DNA of 7,808 bases from Paracoccaceae bacterium (GCA_021767525.1 JAASTF010000137.1:1-7808), one strand, 5' to 3'. Numbered from the stretch's first letter, positions 1 through 6,194 are shown. The notes: generated from the sequence alone by a model not told the origin. Numbers and translations: made by a program.

Positions 1-100
1 CGTGGTCGCGCACGCGATGCACCCAGCCCGACAGGCGCACGGTGTCGCCCACGTTTTCCTTGGTCAGTTCGGCGCAGGTATGGCTGCGATAGGCATGCAT
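1..100 (-). CDS. aspS: Aspartate--tRNA ligase, N-terminal fragment (cut by the window edge)
   Basis: Only the first 33 codons are present; the gene continues beyond base 1. The translation opens MHAYRSHTCAEL and continues with NVGDTVRLSGWVHRVRDH. This is the start of the OB-fold anticodon-binding domain of bacterial class II aspartyl-tRNA synthetase, where the G-W-V-x-R-x-RDHG element is conserved. The enzyme charges tRNA-Asp with aspartate in the cytoplasm and is essential. The start at base 100 is supported by an AGGGAC-like ribosome binding site about 9 bases upstream and by the usual MHxYRSHxC beginning of the family. It is divergent from cfa. The class II catalytic domain is outside the window, so whether the enzyme is discriminating or non-discriminating for tRNA-Asn cannot be judged. 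Confidence 0.93.
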   Translation of the reverse strand, partial: MHAYRSHTCAELTKENVGDTVRLSGWVHRVRDH

Positions 101-138
101 GATGGCTGTCCCTTGGCGGATGTTTCGCGGTTCGCGCC

Positions 139-167
139 GATACACCTTGGTTGGGCTGGGAAGTCAA
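139..167 (-). promoter_or_regulatory. Candidate sigma-70-type promoter for aspS
   Basis: On the minus strand TTGACT (plus-strand bases 162-167) is separated by 17 bases from TGTATC (139-144). The -35 box matches the consensus at five of six positions; the -10 box is weak at three of six. Transcription would start near base 132 and leave a leader of about 32 bases before the aspS ATG at 100. Position, spacing and the good -35 box support it, but no start site is known. Confidence 0.45.
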
Positions 168-223
168 GGTCGCGTGCCGGTTTTGCAGGCATCCCACCGC
201 CCAAAACCCCGCCTGATCGCCAC

Positions 224-234
224 GTAAACTTTAC
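224..234. promoter_or_regulatory. Perfect 11-base palindrome GTAAACTTTAC, possible operator
   Basis: GTAAA and TTTAC are exact inverted repeats around a single central C. The site stands out as an A/T-rich island in a GC-rich spacer between two divergent genes. Its right half supplies most of the proposed cfa -35 box (TTTACA, 230-235), so a bound dimer could block cfa transcription. I do not recognise the motif as the site of a particular regulator, so this is a candidate from symmetry and position only. Confidence 0.35.
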
Positions 235-257
235 AGATCGCGAATCTTCGATACCGT
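230..257 (+). promoter_or_regulatory. Weak promoter candidate for cfa
   Basis: TTTACA (230-235, five of six to the -35 consensus) is followed after 16 bases by TACCGT (252-257, three of six to the -10 consensus). A start near base 264 would give a leader of roughly 110 bases containing both hairpins described below. Another sigma factor may be used, because cfa genes are often stress controlled. I could not find a convincing alphaproteobacterial RpoE or RpoH promoter here. Confidence 0.25.
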
Positions 258-279
258 TAACGGGTCGAGCATCCACGGA

Positions 280-300
280 CCGCGCGCCCGAAGCGCGCGG
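280..300 (+). other. Strong GC hairpin in the cfa leader (8-bp stem, 5-base loop)
   Basis: CCGCGCGC (280-287) pairs perfectly with GCGCGCGG (293-300) around the loop CCGAA. No T run follows (next bases AACTTTCAGG), so it is not a standard intrinsic terminator. Its place 75 bases upstream of the cfa ATG suggests a leader element affecting mRNA stability or regulator access, but this is inference. Confidence 0.45.
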
Positions 301-338
301 AACTTTCAGGACGAAGGGCAGGTTTTACCGCAACAAGG

Positions 339-356
339 CGGCGCCGGGGGGCGCCG
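339..356 (+). other. Hairpin next to the cfa ribosome binding site (7-bp stem, GGGG loop)
   Basis: CGGCGCC (339-345) pairs with GGCGCCG (350-356) across GGGG. The stem ends six bases before the cfa Shine-Dalgarno sequence AAGGGG (363-368), which itself stays unpaired in this fold. A stem this close could tune ribosome loading on cfa. GC-rich palindromes are common in such genomes, so a chance origin is possible. Confidence 0.4.
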
Positions 357-374
357 GAATTGAAGGGGTGAACC

Positions 375-1604
375 ATGTGGACGAAAGCTTTGGATCGGTT
401 GTTGTCGCAACTGGTGCGACAGGGGGAATTGTCGGTCACTTATCCCGACGGCACGCCGCGCGTCTATGGCAGCGGGATGCCCAGGGCAGAGGTCACGCTG
501 CACAGCCCCGATTTGCCCAGGCGGCTGGTGCTGACGCCGCAAATGGCCCTGGGCGAGGCCTATATGGATGGGCAGCTGACCATCGAAGGCGATGACCTGC
601 GCAGCTTCATGGACCTGATAACCCGCAACGCCGCCGCCAACGGGCTGCCGGGGATACACCGCCCCATCGCCGCCCTGCGCAAGCTGGGCCGCCGCCTGGC
701 GCAGTTCAACCCGGCCCCGCGCGCGCGCCGGAACGTGGCGCATCACTATGACCTGTCGGGCGACTTGTATGACCTGTTCCTCGATGCCGACCGGCAGTAT
801 TCCTGCGCCTATTACGCCCGCCCCGACATGACGCTGGAACAGGCGCAAGAGGCCAAGAAACACCATATCGCCACAAAGCTGCAGATCAAGCCGGGCATGC
901 GCGTTCTGGATATCGGCTGCGGCTGGGGCGGCATGGGGCTGACGCTGGCGCGCGACTATGGCGCGCAGGTCACCGGCGTGACGCTTTCGACCGAACAGCA
1001 CGCGATGGCCAACGCCCGCGCCGAAAAGGCCGGGTTGTCGGACAAGGTGCAGTTCAGGCTGATGGATTACCGCGATGTCTCCGGCCCCTTCGACCGGATC
1101 GTGTCGGTGGGCATGTTCGAGCATGTGGGCGTGCCGCATTACCGCGAATATTTCGCCAAGGTGCACGATCTGCTGGCCCCGGATGGCGTGGCGCTGATCC
1201 ACACGATCGGGCGCACCACGCCGCCCGGCGCCACCAGCCCTTGGATCACCAAGTATATCTTTCCCGGCGGGTATTGCCCCTCGCTGTCCGAGACGACCGC
1301 CGCGCTGGAACCCTCGGGGCTTGGCAGCACGGATATCGAGGTGTGGCGCCTGCATTACGCCGAAACCCTGCGGGAATGGCACGCCCGCTTTGTCGCGAAC
1401 CAGGACAAGGCCCGCGCCCTGTATGACGAGCGATTCTGCCGGATGTGGCGCTTTTACCTGCTGGCCAGCGAATACACCTTCCGCAACGCGGGCCAGGTGG
1501 TGTTCCAGCTACAGCTGACGCGCGCGCAGGACGCCGTGCCGCTGACGCGCGATTACATGTATCCGTCGGACGTGCCGGCCGACCGGCGGTTGGCGGCGGA
1601 ATAG
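375..1604 (+). CDS. cfa: Cyclopropane-fatty-acyl-phospholipid synthase
   Basis: This 409-residue cytoplasmic, membrane-associated enzyme transfers a methylene group from S-adenosylmethionine to the double bond of unsaturated acyl chains in phospholipids, usually as cells enter stress or stationary phase. Residues 1-110 form the family's N-terminal domain. The SAM-dependent methyltransferase core starts at HHYDLSGDLY (123-132). SAM motif I is VLDIGCGWGG (177-186). Equivalents of the E. coli bicarbonate-site and active-site residues are visible: C144 in QYSCAYY, E249 and H250 in VGMFEHVG, H276 in HTIG and Y328 in HYAETLREW. IFPGGYCPSL (295-304) and MWRFYLLASEYTFR (357-370) are also typical. Length is near the E. 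coli enzyme (about 380). The start has a good Shine-Dalgarno AAGGGG seven bases... roughly 6 bases upstream. It appears monocistronic, diverging from aspS and converging on the DsbD-like gene. The product could act on lipids other than classical CFA substrates, but the motifs fit true Cfa well. Confidence 0.93.
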   Translation: MWTKALDRLLSQLVRQGELSVTYPDGTPRVYGSGMPRAEVTLHSPDLPRRLVLTPQMALGEAYMDGQLTIEGDDLRSFMDLITRNAAANGLPGIHRPIAALRKLGRRLAQFNPAPRARRNVAHHYDLSGDLYDLFLDADRQYSCAYYARPDMTLEQAQEAKKHHIATKLQIKPGMRVLDIGCGWGGMGLTLARDYGAQVTGVTLSTEQHAMANARAEKAGLSDKVQFRLMDYRDVSGPFDRIVSVGMFEHVGVPHYREYFAKVHDLLAPDGVALIHTIGRTTPPGATSPWITKYIFPGGYCPSLSETTAALEPSGLGSTDIEVWRLHYAETLREWHARFVANQDKARALYDERFCRMWRFYLLASEYTFRNAGQVVFQLQLTRAQDAVPLTRDYMYPSDVPADRRLAAE

Positions 1605-1605
1605 A

Positions 1606-2415
1606 TCACGGCGCCGGGCAGCCGCGGATATCCACCGCCTGCCCCGTGCCCAGAACGGTCAGCCGCAGGCCCGACCGGTCCAGCGCAAAGGGCCCGCCGC
1701 TCACGTGGATCAGCTCGCTGATGGCGGTCAGCGTGCCTTGGGCGTGGCTCAGCTTGGCCTCGGACACCCAGATCTGCGGATCGGCGGTTTCGACCACCAG
1801 CGCCGTCGCCTGCCCCGCACGCGGCAGCGCCACCCGCGCGGTCAGGCGCAATCCGTCCTTGGTGGGCGTCACCGCGCAATCCACCGCGCGCACGCCGGCC
1901 TCGGCCCCCGGCACCGGCACATCGGCCATCGCTGCGGCGATACGCGGATCGGGCCGCCCGCCGACGGGCAAGGCGGCGCTGACGCTCAGATCGGCGGGCA
2001 CGCAGATGTCATCGCATATCCCGATCTGGATACGCCCCTCCAGATTTACGGCGCGCCCGTCGCGGCGCGGCGTGATCGCCAGCGGCAGCACCAATTCGCG
2101 CTTGTACCCGATCGAGCGCATGCCGTTTTGCGAAAACACCACCGGCGTCGGCCAGATCGGCTGAATATCGGCCAGGTTGCCCGACCCGCTCCAATCGAAA
2201 AGCGGCGGGATGCCCGCATCGCCCGGCGCGCGCCAATAGGTTTTCCACCCCTCGGCCATCACCAGCCGCAACGCCGCCACATGCACCCCGTCGGGCCGCC
2301 GCCAGCCGGGCAACAACTCGGCCCGCACCATCTCGGCATAGGGGTTGGCGCGCGCGGGCGCACCGGGCAGCGCCAGCATCAGGCACAGGATCAGCAGCGG
2401 CAAAATCTGTCTCAT
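1606..2415 (-). CDS. Secreted stand-alone DsbD N-terminal (ScsB-like) domain protein
   Basis: The product is 269 residues with a clear signal peptide: MR, a hydrophobic stretch LPLLILCLMLALPG and a probable cleavage after APARA (residue 23). The mature protein is predicted to be periplasmic and all-beta. It resembles the N-terminal domain of DsbD/ScsB thiol-disulfide reductases, with GWKTYWRAPGDAGIPP (56-71), a GYKRELVLPL segment (103-112) and the redox motif ICDDICVP (133-140; C134 and C138, spaced C-x3-C as in ScsB-type domains). C180 and C266 could form a second disulfide. The membrane electron-transfer domain and the C-terminal thioredoxin domain of full DsbD (about 600 residues) are absent, so a separate membrane partner would have to reduce it. 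A role in periplasmic thiol reduction, for example of cytochrome c or copper proteins, is inference. The reading frame stays open far upstream, but the start at 2415 is chosen because the signal peptide begins there; the ribosome binding site is weak. Confidence 0.8.
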   Translation of the reverse strand: MRQILPLLILCLMLALPGAPARANPYAEMVRAELLPGWRRPDGVHVAALRLVMAEGWKTYWRAPGDAGIPPLFDWSGSGNLADIQPIWPTPVVFSQNGMRSIGYKRELVLPLAITPRRDGRAVNLEGRIQIGICDDICVPADLSVSAALPVGGRPDPRIAAAMADVPVPGAEAGVRAVDCAVTPTKDGLRLTARVALPRAGQATALVVETADPQIWVSEAKLSHAQGTLTAISELIHVSGGPFALDRSGLRLTVLGTGQAVDIRGCPAP

Positions 2416-2490
2416 GGCCACAGCTTTGCGCCAAACGCCGCTGAAATCCAAGTCACATCCCGGCGAACCGCGCGCGAGCGGCACCAAGCC

Positions 2491-2519
2491 TTGCACCGGG
2501 CTGCGCCGCGCTTCATGCT
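2491..2519 (+). promoter_or_regulatory. Candidate promoter for yqgE
   Basis: TTGCAC (2491-2496) and CATGCT (2514-2519) lie 17 bases apart in the 147-base spacer between the divergent DsbD-like gene and yqgE. The -35 box matches at four to five positions, the -10 box at three. Transcription would begin near 2526, leaving a leader under 40 bases. I found no comparable promoter for the minus-strand gene in this spacer. Confidence 0.3.
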
Positions 2520-2562
2520 GGACGCGGGCGCCCTCCGCCCCCATATGAATGGAATGACGCGA

Positions 2563-3129
2563 ATGAGCGACACGCTTGATCTGACGGGCAAACTCCTGAT
2601 CGCCATGCCGGGCATGGGCGATCCGCGCTTTGCCAAGGCGCTGGTCTTCATGTGCGCGCATTCCGATGACGGCGCGATGGGGCTTGTCATCAACAAGCCT
2701 ACCGGCGACATCGCTCTGGATCACCTGCTGGATCAACTGGACATCGCGATGGACCAGGGCGTTCCCAACCCGCCGGTCTATTTCGGCGGGCCGGTCGAAA
2801 CCGGCCGGGGATTCGTGCTGCATGGCAGCGATTTCACCTCGGCGCTGAACACCATGCAGATCGAGGGCGGATTCGGCCTGACCGCCACGATGGACGTGCT
2901 GGAAGAGATGGGGCGCGGCATGGGCCCGGCGCGCGCGCTGGTGGCGTTGGGATATGCCGGCTGGGGCCCCGGGCAGTTGGAATCGGAACTGGCGGAAAAT
3001 GGTTGGCTGACTTGCGACGCCTCGGCCGAACTGGTCTTCGACACCCCCGACGACGCCAAGTGGGAGGCCGCGCTGAACTCTATCGGGGCGGGCGCGCTGA
3101 CGCTCTCGGCCGATGCCGGCCGCGCCTGA
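2563..3129 (+). CDS. yqgE: YqgE/AlgH family protein (UPF0301, DUF179)
   Basis: The 188-residue product matches the widely conserved YqgE/AlgH family. Landmarks are LTGKLLIAMPGMGDPRF (7-23), GAMGLVINKP (37-46), FGGPV (74-78), GYAGWGPGQLESEL (130-143) and GWLTCDAS (147-154). Length is normal for the family (about 185-190). No signal peptide or membrane segment is visible, so it should be cytoplasmic. The biochemical function is unknown; the AlgH name comes from an alginate-regulation phenotype in Pseudomonas and should not be transferred. In-frame ATGs at 2545 and 2554 would add six or three residues. The start at 2563 is preferred because a GGA lies nine bases upstream and the conserved LTGKLL block usually begins within the first ten residues. 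It is followed by a 74-base gap and pyrB on the same strand, and may be transcribed partly through into it. Confidence 0.9.
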   Translation: MSDTLDLTGKLLIAMPGMGDPRFAKALVFMCAHSDDGAMGLVINKPTGDIALDHLLDQLDIAMDQGVPNPPVYFGGPVETGRGFVLHGSDFTSALNTMQIEGGFGLTATMDVLEEMGRGMGPARALVALGYAGWGPGQLESELAENGWLTCDASAELVFDTPDDAKWEAALNSIGAGALTLSADAGRA

Positions 3130-3144
3130 CCGCCGCACCCCCCG

Positions 3145-3173
3145 TTGCCCCGCTGTCACCGCCCGCCTATAAC
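3145..3173 (+). promoter_or_regulatory. Promoter candidate for the pyrB operon
   Basis: TTGCCC (3145-3150) and TATAAC (3168-3173) are separated by exactly 17 bases. The -10 box matches at five of six positions, which is striking in such GC-rich DNA. Transcription would start near 3180, leaving about 24 bases before the pyrB ATG, enough for the GGAG ribosome site at 3191-3194. So short a leader leaves no room for a PyrR- or UTP-dependent attenuator upstream of pyrB. Confidence 0.55.
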
Positions 3174-3203
3174 GTATCCGGCCAGCCAACGGAGCACCCG
3201 CGC

Positions 3204-4166
3204 ATGAGCTTTCGTCAAAAGCACCTTCTGGGCATCGAACCCCTGCACCCGACCGAAATCACCGCCGTGCTGGACCTGGCCGATCAATATGTCGATCTGA
3301 ACCGGCAGGCGATGAAACATGCCGACGCGCTGACCGGGCTGACGCAGATCAACATGTTCTTCGAAAACTCCACCCGCACCCAGGCCAGTTTCGAACTGGC
3401 GGGCAAGCGGCTGGGCGCCGACGTGATGAACATGGCGATGCAGGCCAGCAGCATCAAAAAGGGCGAAACCCTGATCGACACGGCGCTGACGCTGAACGCG
3501 ATGCATCCCGATTTGCTGGTGGTGCGGCATCCGCATTCCGGCGCGGTCGACCTTCTGGCGCAAAAGGTGAATTGCGCGGTGCTGAACGCGGGCGACGGGC
3601 GGCACGAACACCCCACCCAGGCGCTTCTGGATGCGCTGACGATCCGCCGCGCCAAGGGGCGTCTGCACCGGCTGAACATCGCGATTTGCGGCGATATCGC
3701 CCATTCCCGCGTGGCGCGGTCGAACATCATCCTGCTGGGCAAGATGGAAAACCGCGTGCGCCTTGTGGGCCCGCCCACCCTGATGCCAGCGGGCATTTCC
3801 GAATTCGGGGTCGAGGTCTATGACGACATGCGCGAGGGTCTGCGCGACGTGGACGTGGTGATGATGCTGCGGCTGCAACGCGAGCGGATGGATGGCGGCT
3901 TCATCCCGTCCGAGCGTGAATATTTCCACCGCTTCGGCCTTGATGCCGAAAAACTGTCCTATGCCAAGGACGACGCCATCGTGATGCACCCCGGCCCGAT
4001 GAATCGCGGCGTGGAAATCGACGGCACCATCGCCGACGACATCAACCGCTCGGTGATCCAGGAACAGGTGGAAATGGGCGTCGCCGTGCGCATGGCCGCG
4101 ATGGACCTTCTGGCCCGCAACCTGCGCGCCGCCCGCGAAGACACCGCCGCCGGGGTCATGGCATGA
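3204..4166 (+). CDS. pyrB: Aspartate carbamoyltransferase catalytic subunit
   Basis: PyrB condenses carbamoyl phosphate with L-aspartate to N-carbamoyl-L-aspartate, the committed step of de novo pyrimidine synthesis, in the cytoplasm. The 320-residue product has the complete motif set: carbamoyl-phosphate loop FFENSTRTQASFE (52-64, with STRT at 56-59), the S-x-KKGE loop (83-88), VVRHPHSG (106-113), NAGDGRHEHPTQALLD (128-143), ICGDIAHSRVARSN (161-174), MMLRLQRER (220-228) and HPGPMNRGVEI (262-272). Length is normal. The start follows GGAG by nine bases; the frame stays open upstream but lacks family sequence there. The stop overlaps the next ATG in ATGA. No pyrI regulatory-subunit gene is in the window. 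A non-catalytic dihydroorotase homologue is encoded downstream, as in Pseudomonas, where such a protein is needed for ATCase assembly; a PyrB-PyrX dodecamer is therefore plausible here. Confidence 0.96.
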   Translation: MSFRQKHLLGIEPLHPTEITAVLDLADQYVDLNRQAMKHADALTGLTQINMFFENSTRTQASFELAGKRLGADVMNMAMQASSIKKGETLIDTALTLNAMHPDLLVVRHPHSGAVDLLAQKVNCAVLNAGDGRHEHPTQALLDALTIRRAKGRLHRLNIAICGDIAHSRVARSNIILLGKMENRVRLVGPPTLMPAGISEFGVEVYDDMREGLRDVDVVMMLRLQRERMDGGFIPSEREYFHRFGLDAEKLSYAKDDAIVMHPGPMNRGVEIDGTIADDINRSVIQEQVEMGVAVRMAAMDLLARNLRAAREDTAAGVMA

Positions 4167-4708
4167 GCGACCGGATGCAGATAAAGGCGACCGAGGCCGG
4201 GCTGGTGCGCGTTTTCGCCATCGACCTGCCGCCCGAAACCATCCGCGAATTTACCGATCCTAAACAGCCCGACATCGCCGCCATCCGCGACGCGCTGGGG
4301 GCCGAGGCGCTGTCGCCCGACCATGTCGACCTGTTGCGCGTCGAGGATCTGGGCGAGCTGGGCCTCGATGGCTACCTGGTCGACGGGCTGGGCGTGGCCG
4401 AGGACGATCTGACACCCGATGACCGCGCCCGCCTGCGCGCGCTCAAGGGATATGTCCTGGTGCTGCCCTCGCGCGCTTTCGGTGGCACCGCGCAAACGCT
4501 GGCGCCGCGCACCCCGCTGCGCTGGATCGGCACCTTTGCCGAACCCGCCGCGCAAAGCGATTTCACCCCGCTGAAATCCGCCGCAGCCCAAGGCACGACT
4601 ACCGGCGGCAAACCGCCCAGCGATGCGGCCATGTCGGGCCGCGTGGCGGCCATCGCGCTTCTGGTGATGTTCCTGCTGGTGGGGCTTGTGGTGTGGATCG
4701 CCGCATGA
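4163..4708 (+). CDS. Unknown protein with a single C-terminal membrane anchor
   Basis: I do not recognise the family. The 181-residue product has three visible parts. Residues 1-130 look like a soluble acidic domain with aspartate-rich segments such as DHVDLLRVEDLGELGLDG (53-70), the segment LRALKGYVLVLPSRAFGG (91-108) and LRWIGTFAEP (119-128). Residues 131-159 form a low-complexity linker rich in A, S, T, G and P. Residues 161-180 (VAAIALLVMFLLVGLVVWIA) form one strongly hydrophobic helix ending one residue before the C-terminus. With no signal peptide, it should be tail-anchored with its soluble domain in the cytoplasm. Its ATG overlaps the pyrB stop in ATGA, so translation is probably coupled and the amount tied to PyrB. 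The next gene begins 28 bases later. It could tether a cytoplasmic partner to the membrane, but nothing in the sequence shows which. Confidence 0.8.
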   Translation: MSDRMQIKATEAGLVRVFAIDLPPETIREFTDPKQPDIAAIRDALGAEALSPDHVDLLRVEDLGELGLDGYLVDGLGVAEDDLTPDDRARLRALKGYVLVLPSRAFGGTAQTLAPRTPLRWIGTFAEPAAQSDFTPLKSAAAQGTTTGGKPPSDAAMSGRVAAIALLVMFLLVGLVVWIAA

Positions 4709-4736
4709 GGCGCGTGCCTGACACGGGGGCCGTGGC

Positions 4737-5183
4737 ATGAGCGATTACGCAACCACCCCCACCACGCCCCTGGCCGAGGGCGAAAGCGTGCAGGTCAGTT
4801 TCACCCCCGACCGCGCCACCTATATCCGCGATCATGCCTGGCTGGCCGCGGCGGCGATGGCGGTGGGCATGGGCATCCTCTGGGCCATCGGCAACCCGCA
4901 TGTCTGGACCGGCGCGGTGGGCGGCCTGGCGGCGGTGGCGTTCCGCGCGTGGTTCATCGCCTCGGACGAGCTGTCGGCGCGGTGGGACCTGACCGACCGC
5001 CGCCTTCTGGGCCCCGGCACCCGCGTTGCGCGCCTGGGCGAAATCAAGGCCATCAACACCCTGGGCAGCGCCGTGCAGGTGGTCACGCTTTCGGGCGACA
5101 AGCACCTGCTGAAATACCAGAAAAACCGCGACGCCACCCGCGCCCGGATCGAGGCCGCGCAGGCCGGGCGGCACAATGGCTGA
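4737..5183 (+). CDS. Small membrane protein, PH-like type, first of three tandem paralogues
   Basis: The 148-residue product begins with a short cytoplasmic segment carrying LAEGE (12-16), then two hydrophobic helices (about 34-51 and 56-74) that should form a membrane hairpin with both ends inside. After this comes WDLTDRRLLG (83-92) and a beta-rich stretch, GTRVARLGEIKAINTLGSAV, ending in a charged helix (about 128-143). The LT(N/D)RR-L motif directly after a membrane pair resembles bacterial PH-like domain proteins (DUF304/bPH type), which I know from general family features; I cannot confirm it by search. The gene shares its architecture with the next two (LEPGE-type motif, two helices, W-x-LT-x-RR) but is more diverged. 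It starts 28 bases after the preceding gene with a weak G-rich ribosome site and overlaps the next gene by eight bases. Function unknown. Confidence 0.8.
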   Translation: MSDYATTPTTPLAEGESVQVSFTPDRATYIRDHAWLAAAAMAVGMGILWAIGNPHVWTGAVGGLAAVAFRAWFIASDELSARWDLTDRRLLGPGTRVARLGEIKAINTLGSAVQVVTLSGDKHLLKYQKNRDATRARIEAAQAGRHNG

Positions 5184-5634
5184 GCCGGTGCAGGACGCGC
5201 TGGAACCGGGCGAGGTGCTGCACGCCACCTACCGCCCCTCGTTCCGCATCTACCTGCAACGCGAGGCGTTCGTCGTCACCCTGACCGCCGCCGCCTTCGC
5301 GCCGCTTGCGCTCTATCTCGACACGCCGCGCGCCTGGGTGATCCTGCCGCTGGTGGTGCTGGTCGATCTGTTCGTTTTCGACAACCTGGGCGACTGGCGC
5401 CGCAACCGGCCGCTGACCTGGGTGCTGACCAACCGCCGCCTTCTGCAACTCGACGCGGCCGATCCGCTGGCCCTGCGCGCCCTGCCCCTGGCCGAAATCG
5501 CCCGCCTGCGGCGGCTGATGTGGTGGCGGCTCTTCGTGGTGGGCGAAGGGCGCGAGATCATCGAGATCGCCTATGCCCCCGGCCTGCACGGCCTGCGCCG
5601 CAGCCTGATCCAAACACGCGAGGCGCTGCCATGA
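5176..5634 (+). CDS. Small membrane protein, PH-like type, second of three tandem paralogues
   Basis: The 152-residue product has LEPGE at 9-13, then YRPSFRIYLQRE, two hydrophobic helices (about 31-48 and 52-68), the basic loop DWRRNRP, and WVLTNRRLLQLD (82-93) leading into a predicted beta-rich cytoplasmic domain. The tail has LPLAEIARLRRL (103-114), a WW pair (116-117) and a basic helix (LHGLRRSLIQTRE). Distance from LEPGE to LTNRR (75 residues) is almost the same as in the preceding protein (73), supporting common descent by tandem duplication. The first eight bases lie inside the preceding gene and the stop is shared in ATGA with the following ATG, so all three are likely co-translated. 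It resembles DUF304/bPH-type proteins. Function is unknown; assembly with its two neighbours as a membrane complex is inference. Confidence 0.8.
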   Translation: MAEPVQDALEPGEVLHATYRPSFRIYLQREAFVVTLTAAAFAPLALYLDTPRAWVILPLVVLVDLFVFDNLGDWRRNRPLTWVLTNRRLLQLDAADPLALRALPLAEIARLRRLMWWRLFVVGEGREIIEIAYAPGLHGLRRSLIQTREALP

Positions 5635-6194
5635 CCCGCCCCGACGCGTGGCACGACCTGCTGGAGCCGGGCGAGGATATCCTGTGGCAGGGCCGCCCCG
5701 ATCCGCGCCCCGACTGGTCGGCGCTGAACCCGCAACGCGCGGCCACGGGCGCGGCTTTGTCGCTGGCGGCGCTGGCCTGGATCGTCGTGGCGCAGGGCGA
5801 TTCCGGCCCGCTGCTGCCCGCGCTCGGCCTGCCGGTTCTGGCCATCGGGCTTTACCAGATCGCCGGCCACGTTCTGTGGGACAGCTTTCGCCGCGCGCGC
5901 AGCTGGTACACCCTGACCAACCGCCGCGCCTTCATCGCCACCGACCTGCCGCTCCGGGGCCGCCAGCTGCGCGCCTACCCGATCACCCGCGACACGATCC
6001 TGACCTTCGATAACGCCCCGCTGGCCTCGATCGGCTTCGCGTTCGAGCCGGTGCCGATGAAACGCGGCACCCGGATGCGCATGCTGGGCTTTGAACGCAT
6101 CGCCGACGGGCAGACCGTCTTTGCCCTGATCCGCGGCGTGCAGGGCAAGATCGAGCGTGACCTGCCCCCGCCGCATGACAAGGCCGGCGAATGA
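5631..6194 (+). CDS. Small membrane protein, PH-like type, third of three tandem paralogues
   Basis: The 187-residue product has LEPGE at 11-15 followed by DILWQGRPDPRPDW, two hydrophobic helices (about 37-54 and 60-81), the basic stretch DSFRRARS, and WYTLTNRRAFIATD (92-105). The last motif is the clearest of the three for a bacterial PH-like (bPH/DUF304-type) domain. A longer beta-rich part follows (about 106-165), including a basic segment MKRGTRMRMLGFERI (143-157), and it ends with a helix (GVQGKIERD) and a polar tail. Its 35-39 extra residues relative to the other two lie mainly in this domain and in the first cytoplasmic loop. The ATG overlaps the preceding stop in ATGA. A 76-base gap then separates it from the dihydroorotase-like gene. 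Function unknown; basic residues next to the membrane would suit lipid contact, which is inference. Confidence 0.82.
   Translation: MTRPDAWHDLLEPGEDILWQGRPDPRPDWSALNPQRAATGAALSLAALAWIVVAQGDSGPLLPALGLPVLAIGLYQIAGHVLWDSFRRARSWYTLTNRRAFIATDLPLRGRQLRAYPITRDTILTFDNAPLASIGFAFEPVPMKRGTRMRMLGFERIADGQTVFALIRGVQGKIERDLPPPHDKAGE

Noticed and set aside
214..240. RpoE-type (ECF11) promoter for cfa starting at TGATCG
   Set aside because: The -35-like TGATC is present, but no TAAGA-like -10 element occurs at a suitable distance.
299..324. EcfG-type promoter GGAAC-N17-GGTT upstream of cfa
   Set aside because: The -10 half is imperfect, the -35 half overlaps a GC hairpin, and the EcfG system is, as far as I recall, generally absent from Rhodobacteraceae.
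306..1382. A 358-residue open frame on the minus strand opposite cfa
   Set aside because: It lies opposite a well-supported cfa, is rich in R, H, Q, G and A as expected from the reverse of GC-rich codons, and has no family motif.
1705..3129. A long plus-strand frame that would extend yqgE upstream by several hundred residues
   Set aside because: The upstream part runs antisense to the DsbD-like gene and has shadow-type composition (R, H, Q, P rich). Family similarity begins only around 2563.
2416..3189. Upstream extension of the DsbD-like minus-strand frame to about 3189
   Set aside because: It would run antisense through yqgE and would bury the obvious signal peptide starting at 2415.
3003..3203. 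Upstream extension of pyrB to 3003
   Set aside because: It overlaps yqgE in another frame, contains no PyrB family sequence and would place the promoter candidate and ribosome site inside the gene.
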